DNA from: VXNE01 sp965208745
Lineage (GTDB): Bacteria; Pseudomonadota; Gammaproteobacteria; Pseudomonadales; Azotimanducaceae
Assembly: GCA_965208745.1 (NCBI GenBank)
Contig: CBDBPN010000003.1
Coordinates: 1,488,001-1,552,000, forward strand
Direction of reading: 5' to 3'
Length of the DNA: 64,000 bases
Shown here: positions 32,392 through 41,146 of the stretch, one piece after another
Numbering within the stretch: position 1 is the first letter of the stretch
How the letters are laid out: every line of letters begins with the position of its first letter
Position numbers and translations under genes: made by a program
The notes under the pieces: generated by a model
Databases searched by the model: none
Told to the model about the DNA's origin: nothing
Seen by the model: only the letters and a program-made list of their open reading frames with translations

Positions 32392-33534
32392 TCAGTCAAG
32401 GTAGGCGGCCCAGCCCGCCATCAGCGCGCGGCGTTTCTCGAACAGGTCGCTGCGCCGGTAGGCCGCTTCCACGCGATCGCCGTTGACGTGCGCCAAGGCG
32501 AGTTCGCAGACCTCGCGCGGCGCGTCGGTGCACTCGGCGGCCCAGTCACGGAAGCTGGATCGGAAGCCGTGCGGCACCGCGTCAACACCCAGCGCGCGCA
32601 TGAGCTCCGACAGGTACTTCTGGTGGATGGCGCGGCCGCTCGCCGAGGGAAACACCCATCCGTCCGCTGCGGCCAGGTCGGCGGCCTCGTCGAGCACCTC
32701 AAGGGCGCGGTCCGACAGCGGCACGCGGTGTTCGCGACCGTTCTTCATTCGCGCGGGAATCGTCCACACCGCGCCGTCGCGGTCGATCTCCTCCCAGCGC
32801 GCGTTGCGCACCTCGCCCGAGCGAGTGGCGGTCAGCACCAGGAACTCGAACGCCGGCCGGATACCCGGGCTGGCGTCGCAGCCCCGAACCCGCGCGAGCG
32901 CGGCGCGGACCTCGGTGTGCGGCAGCGCGCGCTGGTGGCGCTGCACGGCGGCGGTCCTGGGCAGCGCGGCGGAGATCGCGTCGCCGGCGGGGTTGTCGGC
33001 GCGCAGGCCCTGCGCGACCGCCCACTTCATCACGCGACTGGCGGTGACGCGCTTGGTGGACCAGATCGGCAGCAGCACGGCCATGCCGTCGGCGCTGGTC
33101 ACGGCGTCGACGGTCTTGGCGCCAAGGCGCGGCAGCGCGTAGGTGGCGAGGCTCGTGCGCCACTGGCGTTCAGAGCCGCGCCGGTCCTTCCAGTGCGGGG
33201 CATGGATCCCGATGACGGTCTCCAGCGCCTCGGCGAAGGTCGGCACGGTCTTGCCCGAGCGCCGGGGGTCGTGGCCCTGAGCGATGGTGCGGGCGTTCTC
33301 GAGCGCCCGCTCGCGGGCCATGGCGAGGGTGACGACGGGGTAGCGGCCGAGGCCGAGACTGGTGGGCCGGCCGTCGATGCGTACACTCTGCGTCCAGGAC
33401 TTGTTGAGACCGCCGCGTAGCGCGGGTCTGACGAGCAGGCCGAGGCCAAGCCCGCCGCGGCCGTCGCCGTAGCGACCGGGCTTGTTGGCGTTCCGCACGA
33501 AGGTGGCGGACAGCATACGGGGTCGATTGTTCAC
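32392..33534 (-). CDS. Tyrosine recombinase/integrase, P4-type (380 aa)
   Basis: Site-specific recombinase with an N-terminal arm-type domain (LGLGRYPVVTLAMARERALENARTI) and a C-terminal catalytic domain. The active-site set is complete: Arg238 (TATRSGEVR), Lys264 (MKNGREHR), His322/Arg325 (PHGFRSS), His349 (ALAHVNG) and the nucleophile Tyr359 (VEAAYRRSD). Starts are GTG 33534 or ATG 33516. It probably moved the island that carries the DUF262 cassette. About six residues are missing before MKWAVAQG compared with the relic copy; this is in the linker and may be tolerated. No tRNA or clear att repeat is seen next to it. Confidence 0.92.
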   Translation of the reverse strand: MNNRPRMLSATFVRNANKPGRYGDGRGGLGLGLLVRPALRGGLNKSWTQSVRIDGRPTSLGLGRYPVVTLAMARERALENARTIAQGHDPRRSGKTVPTFAEALETVIGIHAPHWKDRRGSERQWRTSLATYALPRLGAKTVDAVTSADGMAVLLPIWSTKRVTASRVMKWAVAQGLRADNPAGDAISAALPRTAAVQRHQRALPHTEVRAALARVRGCDASPGIRPAFEFLVLTATRSGEVRNARWEEIDRDGAVWTIPARMKNGREHRVPLSDRALEVLDEAADLAAADGWVFPSASGRAIHQKYLSELMRALGVDAVPHGFRSSFRDWAAECTDAPREVCELALAHVNGDRVEAAYRRSDLFEKRRALMAGWAAYLD

Positions 33535-33560
33535 TTCCCATTCCCTGTTCGGTTACTAAG

Positions 33561-35516
33561 CGGAACTTCCAGAGTCGATGTGCTCTAACTTGCTGATGCG
33601 TATGGATATTGGCGAGGATCGGCGGTTTGTTACTGGGAACGCTACTGTAGCCGGAGGCCGAGCAAGCGGAACGCCTCGCGCTGCAGTTCGGTGGGTCGGG
33701 CGAGGAGTTCGAACGGTTCGGCGCCGGGCAGGCGCGGCGTGACGGTGTTTTTCGTGACGGTGGCGAGGTCGCCGAGCAGCGAGCGGAAGCTCTGCACGGG
33801 CCGCCCGTCGTCGGCGCGCTTGCGACGGGCCTTGCGCCGGGCGGACTCGGAGACCCGGGCGGGGGCGACCACGGAGGCGCGGTCGGCCGCGGCGCCGGCC
33901 GGGTCCTCGTCGTCGAACAGCAGCGGCGCCAGCCGCTCGCGCATGTGCCACTCCACGTAGTAGGCGAGCATGCACAGCAGCACGTGGGCGCGCACCCGGT
34001 CGGCCGTGCGGTGGAACACCGGGCGCACCTTCAGATCGACGGTCTTGAGACTGCGGAAGGCGCGCTCCACGGTGCTCAGGCGCTTGTAGGCGCGCACGGC
34101 GCCCGCGGCGTCGAGGCGTTCCTCCGGCAGGCTGGTGCGGATGACGTACAGCCCGTCCAGGGCCGCCTCGGCGGCGATGGAGGCGGCGTTTCTGCGGTGG
34201 CCGAAGCAGCCGTCGTCGTCGATGTCCCAGTCGAAGTGCTTGGCCATCCTGTACTTGCCGATGACCTTGCCGACCCGCGCGCCGATCCGCTCCGCGCCCG
34301 TCAGGCGCTTGTGCTTCCGCCGCGTCGCCGCCGCGATGGGTTCGAGCAGCTTCTCGGTGGCCGCGAGCAGTTCCCCGCGCTTGCGCGCGCGCTCCGCGGC
34401 GAGCAGCGGATTGCGGCACACCACGAGGCGCTCGCCGGGATGCGCGTCGGCGCGGATCTCGATCAGGTCCCGCTCGTCGAACAGCGACGGCTGGATCGCG
34501 CCGGCCTCGACCAGCTTGCGGATCGCCGGCCCCCGCAGGGCGCTGATCCAGTCCAGCCCCGCCGGCTTGACGTCCTCCCGGATGCGCGCCTCGGTGAGCA
34601 TGCCGCGGTCGCCCACCAGCACCACCCTGGACAGCCCGAAGCGTTCGCGCAGCTTGTCGATCTGCGCGCCCACGGTGGCCGGGTCGGCGGTGTTGCCGGG
34701 GAACACCTCCACCGCCACCGGCCGGCCGTCGGCGTCGCACAGCAGCCCGAACTCGATCTGCAGCTTGCCCTTCTTGCCGTCGCGCGAGTGGCCGCGCTTC
34801 GCCAGCGGGCACTGGCGCCCCTCCAGGTACACCGAGGTCAGGTCGTACAGCACCAGCGCGCCGTCCGCGAGATGGCGCCTGGCCAGGGTCCGCTCGATGC
34901 GGTCCTGGCGCGCGAGCAGCCAGTCCATGGCCGCGTACAGGTCGTCCTCGGTGAGCGCGCCCAGTCCCAGCGTGTCGGCCAGGGTGTGGCGCGCGGTGGC
35001 CGCGGCGAGGCCGGCGGCGGTGGCCAGCTTCGACCCCGGCTCCAGCACGCGGGCGACGACCATGGCCACCACGCGGTCGCGCTCGGGCGAGCGTTGCGCG
35101 GCCACGACCCGGTCCAGGCGCAGTTGCCGGAGCGTGCCGAGCACGGCGGCGACGTGGCCGTGCGGCAGCGCGCGGACGATGTCGAAGGCGTCGTCGCGGC
35201 CGACGAGGGGTTCGTCCTTGAGCAGTCGGCGCAGGGTTTCGATCTTGGCGCGGGGCCACCTGGAGAGGTTGGCGATGGTGCGCTTCCTGACCTTGCCGTC
35301 CTCGCGCCAGCCCTCGCGCAGGAGGATGGCGGGGGGCGAGTTGCGGTTCGGGACGGTTTCGATGTACATGGGAACGATGATAATCGTCCCGCCACGCCAT
35401 TGCAACCCATAACCCACACTTTACATGGGAACATTGCATCGCCCCGAAAACCCAACGATCCCTGTCGAATCAATCCCTTGACCCGATTCTCAGCGGGAAA
35501 TCAGGGGGAACTTCCG
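33561..35516 (-). mobile_element. IS1634-type insertion sequence, copy 2 (1956 bp, inverted)
   Basis: Same 1956-bp length and CGGAASTTCC ends as copy 1, opposite orientation. It is flanked by its own 6-bp direct repeat ACTAAG (33555-33560 and 35517-35522), different from the TCTAGC around copy 1. It is therefore an independent insertion, about 26 bp upstream of the integrase start. Confidence 0.92.
33642..35369 (-). CDS. IS1634-type transposase, copy 2 (575 aa)
   Basis: Full-length transposase nearly identical to copy 1, with all the DDE landmarks (LYDLTSVYLEG, LVGDRGMLTEARI, STVERAFRSLKTVDL). The only protein difference I see is RRKHKRL for RRKRKRL. The gene is read away from the IS110 remnant and toward the integrase. 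Near-identity of the two copies indicates recent transposition or gene conversion. Confidence 0.92.
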   Translation of the reverse strand: MYIETVPNRNSPPAILLREGWREDGKVRKRTIANLSRWPRAKIETLRRLLKDEPLVGRDDAFDIVRALPHGHVAAVLGTLRQLRLDRVVAAQRSPERDRVVAMVVARVLEPGSKLATAAGLAAATARHTLADTLGLGALTEDDLYAAMDWLLARQDRIERTLARRHLADGALVLYDLTSVYLEGRQCPLAKRGHSRDGKKGKLQIEFGLLCDADGRPVAVEVFPGNTADPATVGAQIDKLRERFGLSRVVLVGDRGMLTEARIREDVKPAGLDWISALRGPAIRKLVEAGAIQPSLFDERDLIEIRADAHPGERLVVCRNPLLAAERARKRGELLAATEKLLEPIAAATRRKHKRLTGAERIGARVGKVIGKYRMAKHFDWDIDDDGCFGHRRNAASIAAEAALDGLYVIRTSLPEERLDAAGAVRAYKRLSTVERAFRSLKTVDLKVRPVFHRTADRVRAHVLLCMLAYYVEWHMRERLAPLLFDDEDPAGAAADRASVVAPARVSESARRKARRKRADDGRPVQSFRSLLGDLATVTKNTVTPRLPGAEPFELLARPTELQREAFRLLGLRLQ

Positions 35517-35522
35517 ACTAAG

Positions 35523-35928
35523 GAATGTTGAGAAGCAGTGTGCCCCGGTGATGCCCGGAACGCCAAAAAGTTAATGCTTATCAAAAGGTTAAAGGACGTA
35601 AAGCGATGTCCTGAAACCTCCGAAAACCACCCTTCGCCGGTGGGCTTGTCCCGTCCCGTCTAGACGGCCTGCGTGAACCCGACGCGGGCGGCCACAAGGG
35701 CCGCCCCTGTACCCTTCCCAGTGCTCCGTGCCGAAAGGCGCGGAGCGGGCAGAACTGCCGGGAGCTACCGGCCGCCCCTTGTGCTGAGAGCACCTCTGTA
35801 GGACCTGTGCCCCGGCAGTTCCGCCACGATGGATGCCCAGTGAACAGTTTGCGCCACGGGCGCCGGTACAGGGACAGGCAGGCATCGTGGCACGCCGAGA
35901 ACCGACCGGCAACCATCAGGAGGGGACG
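35523..35928 (+). mobile_element. IS110-family left-end region, possible bridge-RNA locus
   Basis: About 400 bp without a credible gene upstream of an IS110-type transposase start. In IS110-group elements this segment holds the left end and the non-coding bridge (seek) RNA that guides target choice. Several hairpins are visible, the clearest being GGGCGGCC (35686-35693) with GGCCGCCC (35699-35706) around ACAAG. The exact left boundary is not visible because IS110 elements lack inverted termini. Assignment of an RNA is inference. Confidence 0.45.
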
Positions 35929-36042
35929 ATGTCGGAACTGAACTGGTACGTGGGGGTGGACTGGGCGTCGCGGAACCACCAGGTGTGCGTGCTCGACGGC
36001 GACGGCGCGGTGCGTGGCGAGCGGGTGTTCGCGCACAGCGGT
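35929..36042 (+). pseudogene. IS110-family transposase, N-terminal fragment
   Basis: MSELNWYVGVDWASRNHQVC, then VLDGDGAVRGERVFAHSG, is a clear start of a DEDD (RuvC-like) IS110 transposase, with the first catalytic Asp in VGVDWA. ATG 35929 follows CAGGAGGGG. After 38 residues the sequence is cut and runs straight into the 3' end of the convergent serine hydrolase gene; everything downstream in the element has been deleted. Confidence 0.85.
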
Positions 36043-36043
36043 C

Positions 36044-37201
36044 CTACAGCGCATCGTACAGGGCGACGGCAAGCGGATCGGAACGAAACTCACCGGTCCA
36101 CTCGTTCAGCATCCTGTTCATCACGTAGCCGTAACTTACCCGGGCGTCCGGATCCATGACACAGAAAGAGCCCCCGTAGCCGCCCCAGAAGGAGGCCTGC
36201 GGACTTGGACCCATGTTCGGCATCCAGATGCTGTCGCAGCGGAGCGCAAAGCCGAGACTGTAGCGAACCCGCATCTCTGGCGTCACGAGGTCGAAATCCT
36301 CGATCTGCTCTTCGATCGCAAGCTCCACGGTGTCGGGGGACATGATTCGCACCCCGTCCACCGCGCCGCCGCAGGCCATCGCGGACGCAATCCGGGCCAC
36401 GGAGCGGGCATTCCCATGGCCGTTCACGGCCGGAATCTCCGCAGCCCGCCAAGCCCTTGTGCCGACAGCCGCAGTCATTGCGTCGGACGGGGGATTGCCG
36501 CTGACCTTCGCGGCGACCGATCCGGGTTCCGGGTCCTCCCCCCAACCGGTTTCGGGCGGTGGTATCAGTTCGCCTGCCCTGGCGTCCAGGCTTGCGTCCA
36601 TGCCGATGTGAAAGTCCGCGCCGAGCGGTTCCGCCACTTCCTGCCTGAAGAAGGTACCGAGGGTCCTGCCACTCACCCGCCGCACGAGTTCGCCGAGCAG
36701 GTAGCCATGGGTGATGGCCTGGTATCCGCAGTGGGCGCCCGGTTCCCACCAGGGCGCCTGGGCGGCGAGCAGGCGCGTGCACTCGTCCCAGTCATAGAGC
36801 GTTTCCACGGAGACCGGCTCCTCGAAGCCCGCGAGGCCCGACATGTGGCTGAACAGGTAGCGCACGGGCAGCGTCTCCTTGCCCGCCTGGGCGAACTCCG
36901 GCCAGTACCTCGCCACCGGGGCATCCAGGTCGATTGCGCCCCTGTCGACCAAGATCAGGGCCGCGATGGCCGTCATCGCCTTGGTCGTCGAGTAGACGTT
37001 GGCGATCGTGTCCCGTTCCCAGGGCCGGGTCCGCGCCGCATCGGCGTGTCCCGCCCAGAGGTCCACGACGAATTCCCCGTCCACCGTTGCCGCGAAAGAC
37101 GCACCGACTTCCCTGCCCTCCCGGAAGTTGTCGGCGAACGCATCCCTGACGGCGGCAAAACGCGCGTCGCAGTGGCCTTGCACCTCTACGGATCCGTCCA
37201 T
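36044..37201 (-). CDS. Class C beta-lactamase-family serine hydrolase, EstB-like (385 aa)
   Basis: Penicillin-binding-protein fold esterase or peptidase. The S-x-x-K is STTK (Ser71, Lys74); the second motif Tyr is in HCGYQAITHGYLLGEL; FWGGYGGSF near the C-terminus takes the place of the KTG triad. No signal peptide is seen, so it is likely cytoplasmic and an esterase rather than a true beta-lactamase. It ends next to the IS110 fragment. A 95-bp piece of a close homologue is found at 52841-52935. Confidence 0.88.
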   Translation of the reverse strand: MDGSVEVQGHCDARFAAVRDAFADNFREGREVGASFAATVDGEFVVDLWAGHADAARTRPWERDTIANVYSTTKAMTAIAALILVDRGAIDLDAPVARYWPEFAQAGKETLPVRYLFSHMSGLAGFEEPVSVETLYDWDECTRLLAAQAPWWEPGAHCGYQAITHGYLLGELVRRVSGRTLGTFFRQEVAEPLGADFHIGMDASLDARAGELIPPPETGWGEDPEPGSVAAKVSGNPPSDAMTAAVGTRAWRAAEIPAVNGHGNARSVARIASAMACGGAVDGVRIMSPDTVELAIEEQIEDFDLVTPEMRVRYSLGFALRCDSIWMPNMGPSPQASFWGGYGGSFCVMDPDARVSYGYVMNRMLNEWTGEFRSDPLAVALYDAL

Positions 37202-37246
37202 GCGCTTCGGCTCGTGCGGGCCCCGCCTGTACGGCCCAGGTCGCTC

Positions 37247-40048
37247 CTAGAACACGTAGCCCATCGTCACCCCGACGCTCCGCGGATGCGTTATGTACAT
37301 CGCGTCCGTTCCGAACGCTTCGGGGCCGGGGAAGACAGCGCGCACGTAGTTGATATCGTCCGAGATGTTCTCGACAAAAGCGCTCACGCTGAAGCCGCTG
37401 GCCCGATTCTCGTAACGGAGCCGCGCCGAGTAACTCCAGAAGTCCCCTCCGAAGTGACCCGACCGTCCCGTGCTGTCGACCGGACGCGGGCCATGATAGA
37501 ACGCCTCGAGTTGCGGCACGAGGACGCCCGAAGCACCCAAGGCAAGCTCGTACCGGATCGATCCGCTGAAGTCGCCTTCGTCCGAATGCGCCAGCCGATT
37601 GCCCGTGTTGTCCTCCAGCGCCCCCGGTATGTACTCCTCAATTTCGTTGTCGGAGTAGCCGTAGCTCAACCTGACCTCCAGGTTCTCCGTCGGGCGCGCC
37701 ACCGCCTCGATTTCGATGCCCTGGAAGACCATTTCCGGAATGTTCGATCCCTGGAACGTGTACTCGAGGGCGCCAAGGACCTGCCCGCCCTCGATCGGCA
37801 GAAAGTCGAAGAACTGGAAGTCCGTGTAGTCGAAATAGTAGATGGATGCGTTCAGCCGCAAGCGTCCGTCGAACAACGAACTCTTGATGCCGGTCTCGTA
37901 GGCAAGGACCAACTCCGGGTCCAGTTCCTTGTACGGCCCGAACATCGCGAACACGGCGCCTCTGTAACCCTGGCTGACACTCCCATACCACAGCACGCCG
38001 TCCCGAAGCACGTACTCCGCGGCAAGGCGCCAGGTCACTTCACTCGAAGAGAGATCGCGGTCTGTCAGTTCCCCGAACCCGAAGTCATCGTGGAGCGACA
38101 AATCGCCTCCCGACAACTCCGACGTCTTCGGGAAAAACGTAAAGGCGGCATACTCTCTCTGGGCTTCGACTTCATCGCTGGTGTATCGTATCGCGTGCGT
38201 GGTACTCAGCCTGTCCGTCCAGGCGTAGGTCGTGTGCGCAAAGACCGCCCAGCTCGAGAGTTCCTGCTCCGCCAGGTACCGCTCGCCCCAACCGAAGTCT
38301 CCCGGCGGGAAACCGATCGGATCGAACATCCGATAGAAATCGGTGTACTCGAAGGCTGCGCCCCAGTCAGCCGACTGATCGAGAAAATAGGCGCCGGCGA
38401 TCCATTCGAACGGTGACTCGTCGGTGGACGTCAACCGGAACTCCTGGGTGAACGTCCGGTGATCCCCGGTCTCGTACCCATGCCACATCGCCGCCGCCGT
38501 CCCGTCCCAGTCCGAGATATCCGCGACTTCCAGATCCGTGTATCCGGTCACGGATGTGAGCGCCACGTTACCCAGATCCCATGTTATCGACAACGTGTAT
38601 ACGTTCGTATCGATCTCCGCCTGCTGCTCGTCGTTCGTGAAACTCAGATTGACCTTGCGGTGATCGCTCCCCGGACCCGGATTGTGCAAGAGCGAGGAGT
38701 CTATTCCTGCCCATGGCGCAAAGGCTCCGTAGTAGTGCGGATCGGGCGCTCTGTTGACAAGCTGTGCCGGCGACGATTCGTCTCGTCCAAGTTGGGCCTT
38801 GAAGCGAACGCTGACCTCGTCGCTTGGATCCAGATCGAAGACCGCCCGGATGGCGCGCGTGTCCACCCAGGGGCCCTCTTCACCGGTGTGGATGTTCTCC
38901 TGGAACCCGTCGTCCTCCTCCATGACGCCCGCGACGCGCAGGCCGAAGCTGTCGGAGAGGGGTCCTCCGATGGCCACCCCGGCCCTGCGCCGGTTGAACT
39001 TGCCGAGGGTGACACGCGCATAGCCATCCAGCTCGTCGCCCGGCCCGGCGCTGATGAACTGCAGCGCGCCCGCGGTCGAGTTCCGGCCGAACAGCGTGCC
39101 CTGGGGTCCCCGGAGCACCTCCACGCGCTCGAGGTCGAACATGGCGAAGGAGTTGAACCAATAGCTGTCCAGGATCGCTTCGTCGGCGTAGACCGCCGCG
39201 GTCTGGCCATCCATGAACGAGTAGTTTGCACTCGTAATGCCGCGGATCGTGATGACCTGGGCGCCCTGCTCGCCGTAACCCGATACGACGTTGAGATTTG
39301 GCGCGACGTCGCCGAGTTGCTTCGACCCCTCGAGCCCGTAGTCCCACAGGTCCTCGCCGCCGAGCACGGTCATCGAGATCGGCACGTCCTGCGCGCTCCG
39401 GGAGCGCCGCTCGGCGGTCACGAGGATTTCCTCGATGGGTCCGGCATCCGCCCCGTTTGACGCGTCGTCCTCCGCCACAACGGCGCCATTGCTCAGCACG
39501 ATCGCTGCCAGTGCCGCACCGATCCTGGCGAGGACCGAACTCCGCGCACCGTCTGTCCTCCCATCTCGCGTTCTCACAACGCTCCCCTCCTCAACCCTGG
39601 TCAGCGCTCTCTCCCCCTCGACACTCGGTTGTTCGGCCGGAGCCGGCTCAGGGTGCACGCCGATGACGCCGCCTTCGATGGTGCCGACGATGCCGGTCCC
39701 GGCCAGTAGCCGGCGCAGGCCCTCCACCACTGTGAATTCGCCTGCCAGCGCATTCGTCTCGACGGATGTCACCAACTCGTAGGAAACCAGGAGCGGTGTC
39801 GACGTCTGCTGCGCGAAGCGCATCAACGCATCCGTGGCGGCCATCTTCGGTATGTCGAACAACACCGTCCCGCCCTCCCCGTCGGGCGCCGCGTCCTCGG
39901 CCGCATCCGCTCCAACCGCGGTCTGGGCCCAGAGCACGAGCGACAGGCAGGCGATGAGAATCCGGCCTCTCGTCCCCAAACCCGCAGACGGCAACACGCT
40001 CGTACCGAAGTAGCCCGCGCCGTCACGCGGCCCTATAGACAAGGGCAA
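37247..40048 (-). CDS. TonB-dependent receptor with N-terminal STN signalling domain (933 aa)
   Basis: Outer-membrane receptor of the FecA transducer type. A signal sequence (about 28-46) precedes an STN domain (62-132, TVLFDIPKMAATDALMRFAQQ). The plug starts at IEEILVTAERRSRSAQDVPI (205-224) and contains VEVLRGPQGTLFGRNSTAGA; a 22-strand barrel follows, ending in VGVTMGYVF with the usual terminal Phe. A second hydrophobic stretch (171-192, SVLARIGAALAAIVLSNGAV) resembles another signal peptide just before the plug, as if an STN unit had been fused to a complete receptor. It lies downstream of fecI- and fecR-like genes, so it probably signals its own induction. The ligand is unknown. Confidence 0.9.
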   Translation of the reverse strand: MPLSIGPRDGAGYFGTSVLPSAGLGTRGRILIACLSLVLWAQTAVGADAAEDAAPDGEGGTVLFDIPKMAATDALMRFAQQTSTPLLVSYELVTSVETNALAGEFTVVEGLRRLLAGTGIVGTIEGGVIGVHPEPAPAEQPSVEGERALTRVEEGSVVRTRDGRTDGARSSVLARIGAALAAIVLSNGAVVAEDDASNGADAGPIEEILVTAERRSRSAQDVPISMTVLGGEDLWDYGLEGSKQLGDVAPNLNVVSGYGEQGAQVITIRGITSANYSFMDGQTAAVYADEAILDSYWFNSFAMFDLERVEVLRGPQGTLFGRNSTAGALQFISAGPGDELDGYARVTLGKFNRRRAGVAIGGPLSDSFGLRVAGVMEEDDGFQENIHTGEEGPWVDTRAIRAVFDLDPSDEVSVRFKAQLGRDESSPAQLVNRAPDPHYYGAFAPWAGIDSSLLHNPGPGSDHRKVNLSFTNDEQQAEIDTNVYTLSITWDLGNVALTSVTGYTDLEVADISDWDGTAAAMWHGYETGDHRTFTQEFRLTSTDESPFEWIAGAYFLDQSADWGAAFEYTDFYRMFDPIGFPPGDFGWGERYLAEQELSSWAVFAHTTYAWTDRLSTTHAIRYTSDEVEAQREYAAFTFFPKTSELSGGDLSLHDDFGFGELTDRDLSSSEVTWRLAAEYVLRDGVLWYGSVSQGYRGAVFAMFGPYKELDPELVLAYETGIKSSLFDGRLRLNASIYYFDYTDFQFFDFLPIEGGQVLGALEYTFQGSNIPEMVFQGIEIEAVARPTENLEVRLSYGYSDNEIEEYIPGALEDNTGNRLAHSDEGDFSGSIRYELALGASGVLVPQLEAFYHGPRPVDSTGRSGHFGGDFWSYSARLRYENRASGFSVSAFVENISDDINYVRAVFPGPEAFGTDAMYITHPRSVGVTMGYVF

Positions 40049-40120
40049 TCGAGGGCGCCGTTTCCACTACTCGAGAAACCCGGCCGGTTCCCGTTCGACG
40101 GCTCGACCGTCATCCCACCA

Positions 40121-41146
40121 TCATCCCAAGGGCGGCCCGCGATAGAGATGGATGCTCCCGTCGGCGTCGGTTCGCGAGGCGATGCCGACGTTGTCCTCGA
40201 GCGCCTGGATGAACCGCGCGGTGTCGCCCACCGGGAACCAGCCGAGCACCTTCAGGCCACGGATGTCGTCGGCGAGGACGATCCGCGTGGCGCTGTAGCG
40301 TGCGAACTCGCGAACCACCGAGGCCAGAGTTTCGCCGGCGAAAGACAACCCCCCGGTCTGCCAGGAGAGACGCCGGTCGATCTCGGCCTTCGCAAGCGGC
40401 TCCACGAGGATGCCGTCTCGGCGGAACACGGCGTTACGCCCGGCGTGGACGATCGCGTCGATCCGCGCCACCGGGCCGGCCTGCGGGTCCAGAGGCGTGT
40501 CGAGCACCGCCACCCTGACCCGGCCTTCGGTCACGGTGACCTCGGTCGGCTCGCCGACGAGCACGCGAAAGGCGGTGCCAACGGCCTCGATCATCTGATC
40601 GGCGGTGTACACGCGGAACGGCCGGGACCCGTCGTCGGCGACGACGAAGTGCGCCTCGCCTTTCTCGAGCCTCACCGCCCGCTCGGCACCGGAAAAGGCG
40701 GCGACGATGCCGGTAGCCGTATTGAGCTGCACGGTCGAGCCGTCCGGGAGTTCGACCTGTTCGCTCTGGCCGATGCCCGTTTCAACCGCAAGGGACTCGA
40801 AGGTCGTCGATGCGTTCCGCTCCACGAGAAGACCCACGGCGAGCGCGATCGCGCAAGTCGCCGCGAAACCGCACCAGGCGCGTACCGGATGGAGCCGCGC
40901 CCAGGCGGCGACCACGCCGCCCAGCGCAATGGGCTCGGCATCGCGGGACCGCTCCGCGCCGCGGCCTGCGCGCTGCCAGACCCGGGCATGCGCGGCGAAC
41001 TCGCGCCGGTGCTCGTCGCTGGCGTGCAGCCAGTGTTCCAAGTCGTAGGCGTCGTCGCCCGAGAGCGGGCCGGCGTTGAGCTTCACCACCCACGTTGCGG
41101 CCTCGTCCTTGATCCGGGCTCCTTGCCGGTTGTCTGGCTCGTTCAT
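40121..41146 (-). CDS. FecR-family anti-sigma regulator (341 aa)
   Basis: Inner-membrane signal relay between the STN receptor and the ECF sigma factor. The cytoplasmic N-terminal part (KDEAATWVVKLNAGPLSGDD, AYDLEHWLHASDEHRREF) is the sigma-binding DUF4880 domain. One membrane helix follows (about 91-111), then the periplasmic FecR domain (SEQVELPDGSTVQLNTAT, VGTAFRVLV) and a C-terminal part resembling a short STN fold. The start overlaps the sigma stop (ATGA). The receptor gene follows after 72 bp. Confidence 0.92.
   Translation of the reverse strand: MNEPDNRQGARIKDEAATWVVKLNAGPLSGDDAYDLEHWLHASDEHRREFAAHARVWQRAGRGAERSRDAEPIALGGVVAAWARLHPVRAWCGFAATCAIALAVGLLVERNASTTFESLAVETGIGQSEQVELPDGSTVQLNTATGIVAAFSGAERAVRLEKGEAHFVVADDGSRPFRVYTADQMIEAVGTAFRVLVGEPTEVTVTEGRVRVAVLDTPLDPQAGPVARIDAIVHAGRNAVFRRDGILVEPLAKAEIDRRLSWQTGGLSFAGETLASVVREFARYSATRIVLADDIRGLKVLGWFPVGDTARFIQALEDNVGIASRTDADGSIHLYRGPPLG

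Noticed and set aside
24530..35516. A single composite transposon bounded by the two IS1634 copies
   Set aside because: Each copy has its own internal pair of 6-bp duplications (TCTAGC and ACTAAG), showing separate insertions; a composite event would leave one duplication at the outer ends only.
32392..35600. A tRNA attachment site for the integrase
   Set aside because: I looked for a tRNA 3' end and for a direct repeat around both integrase copies and saw none; the original site may have been lost by IS insertion and the IS110 deletion.
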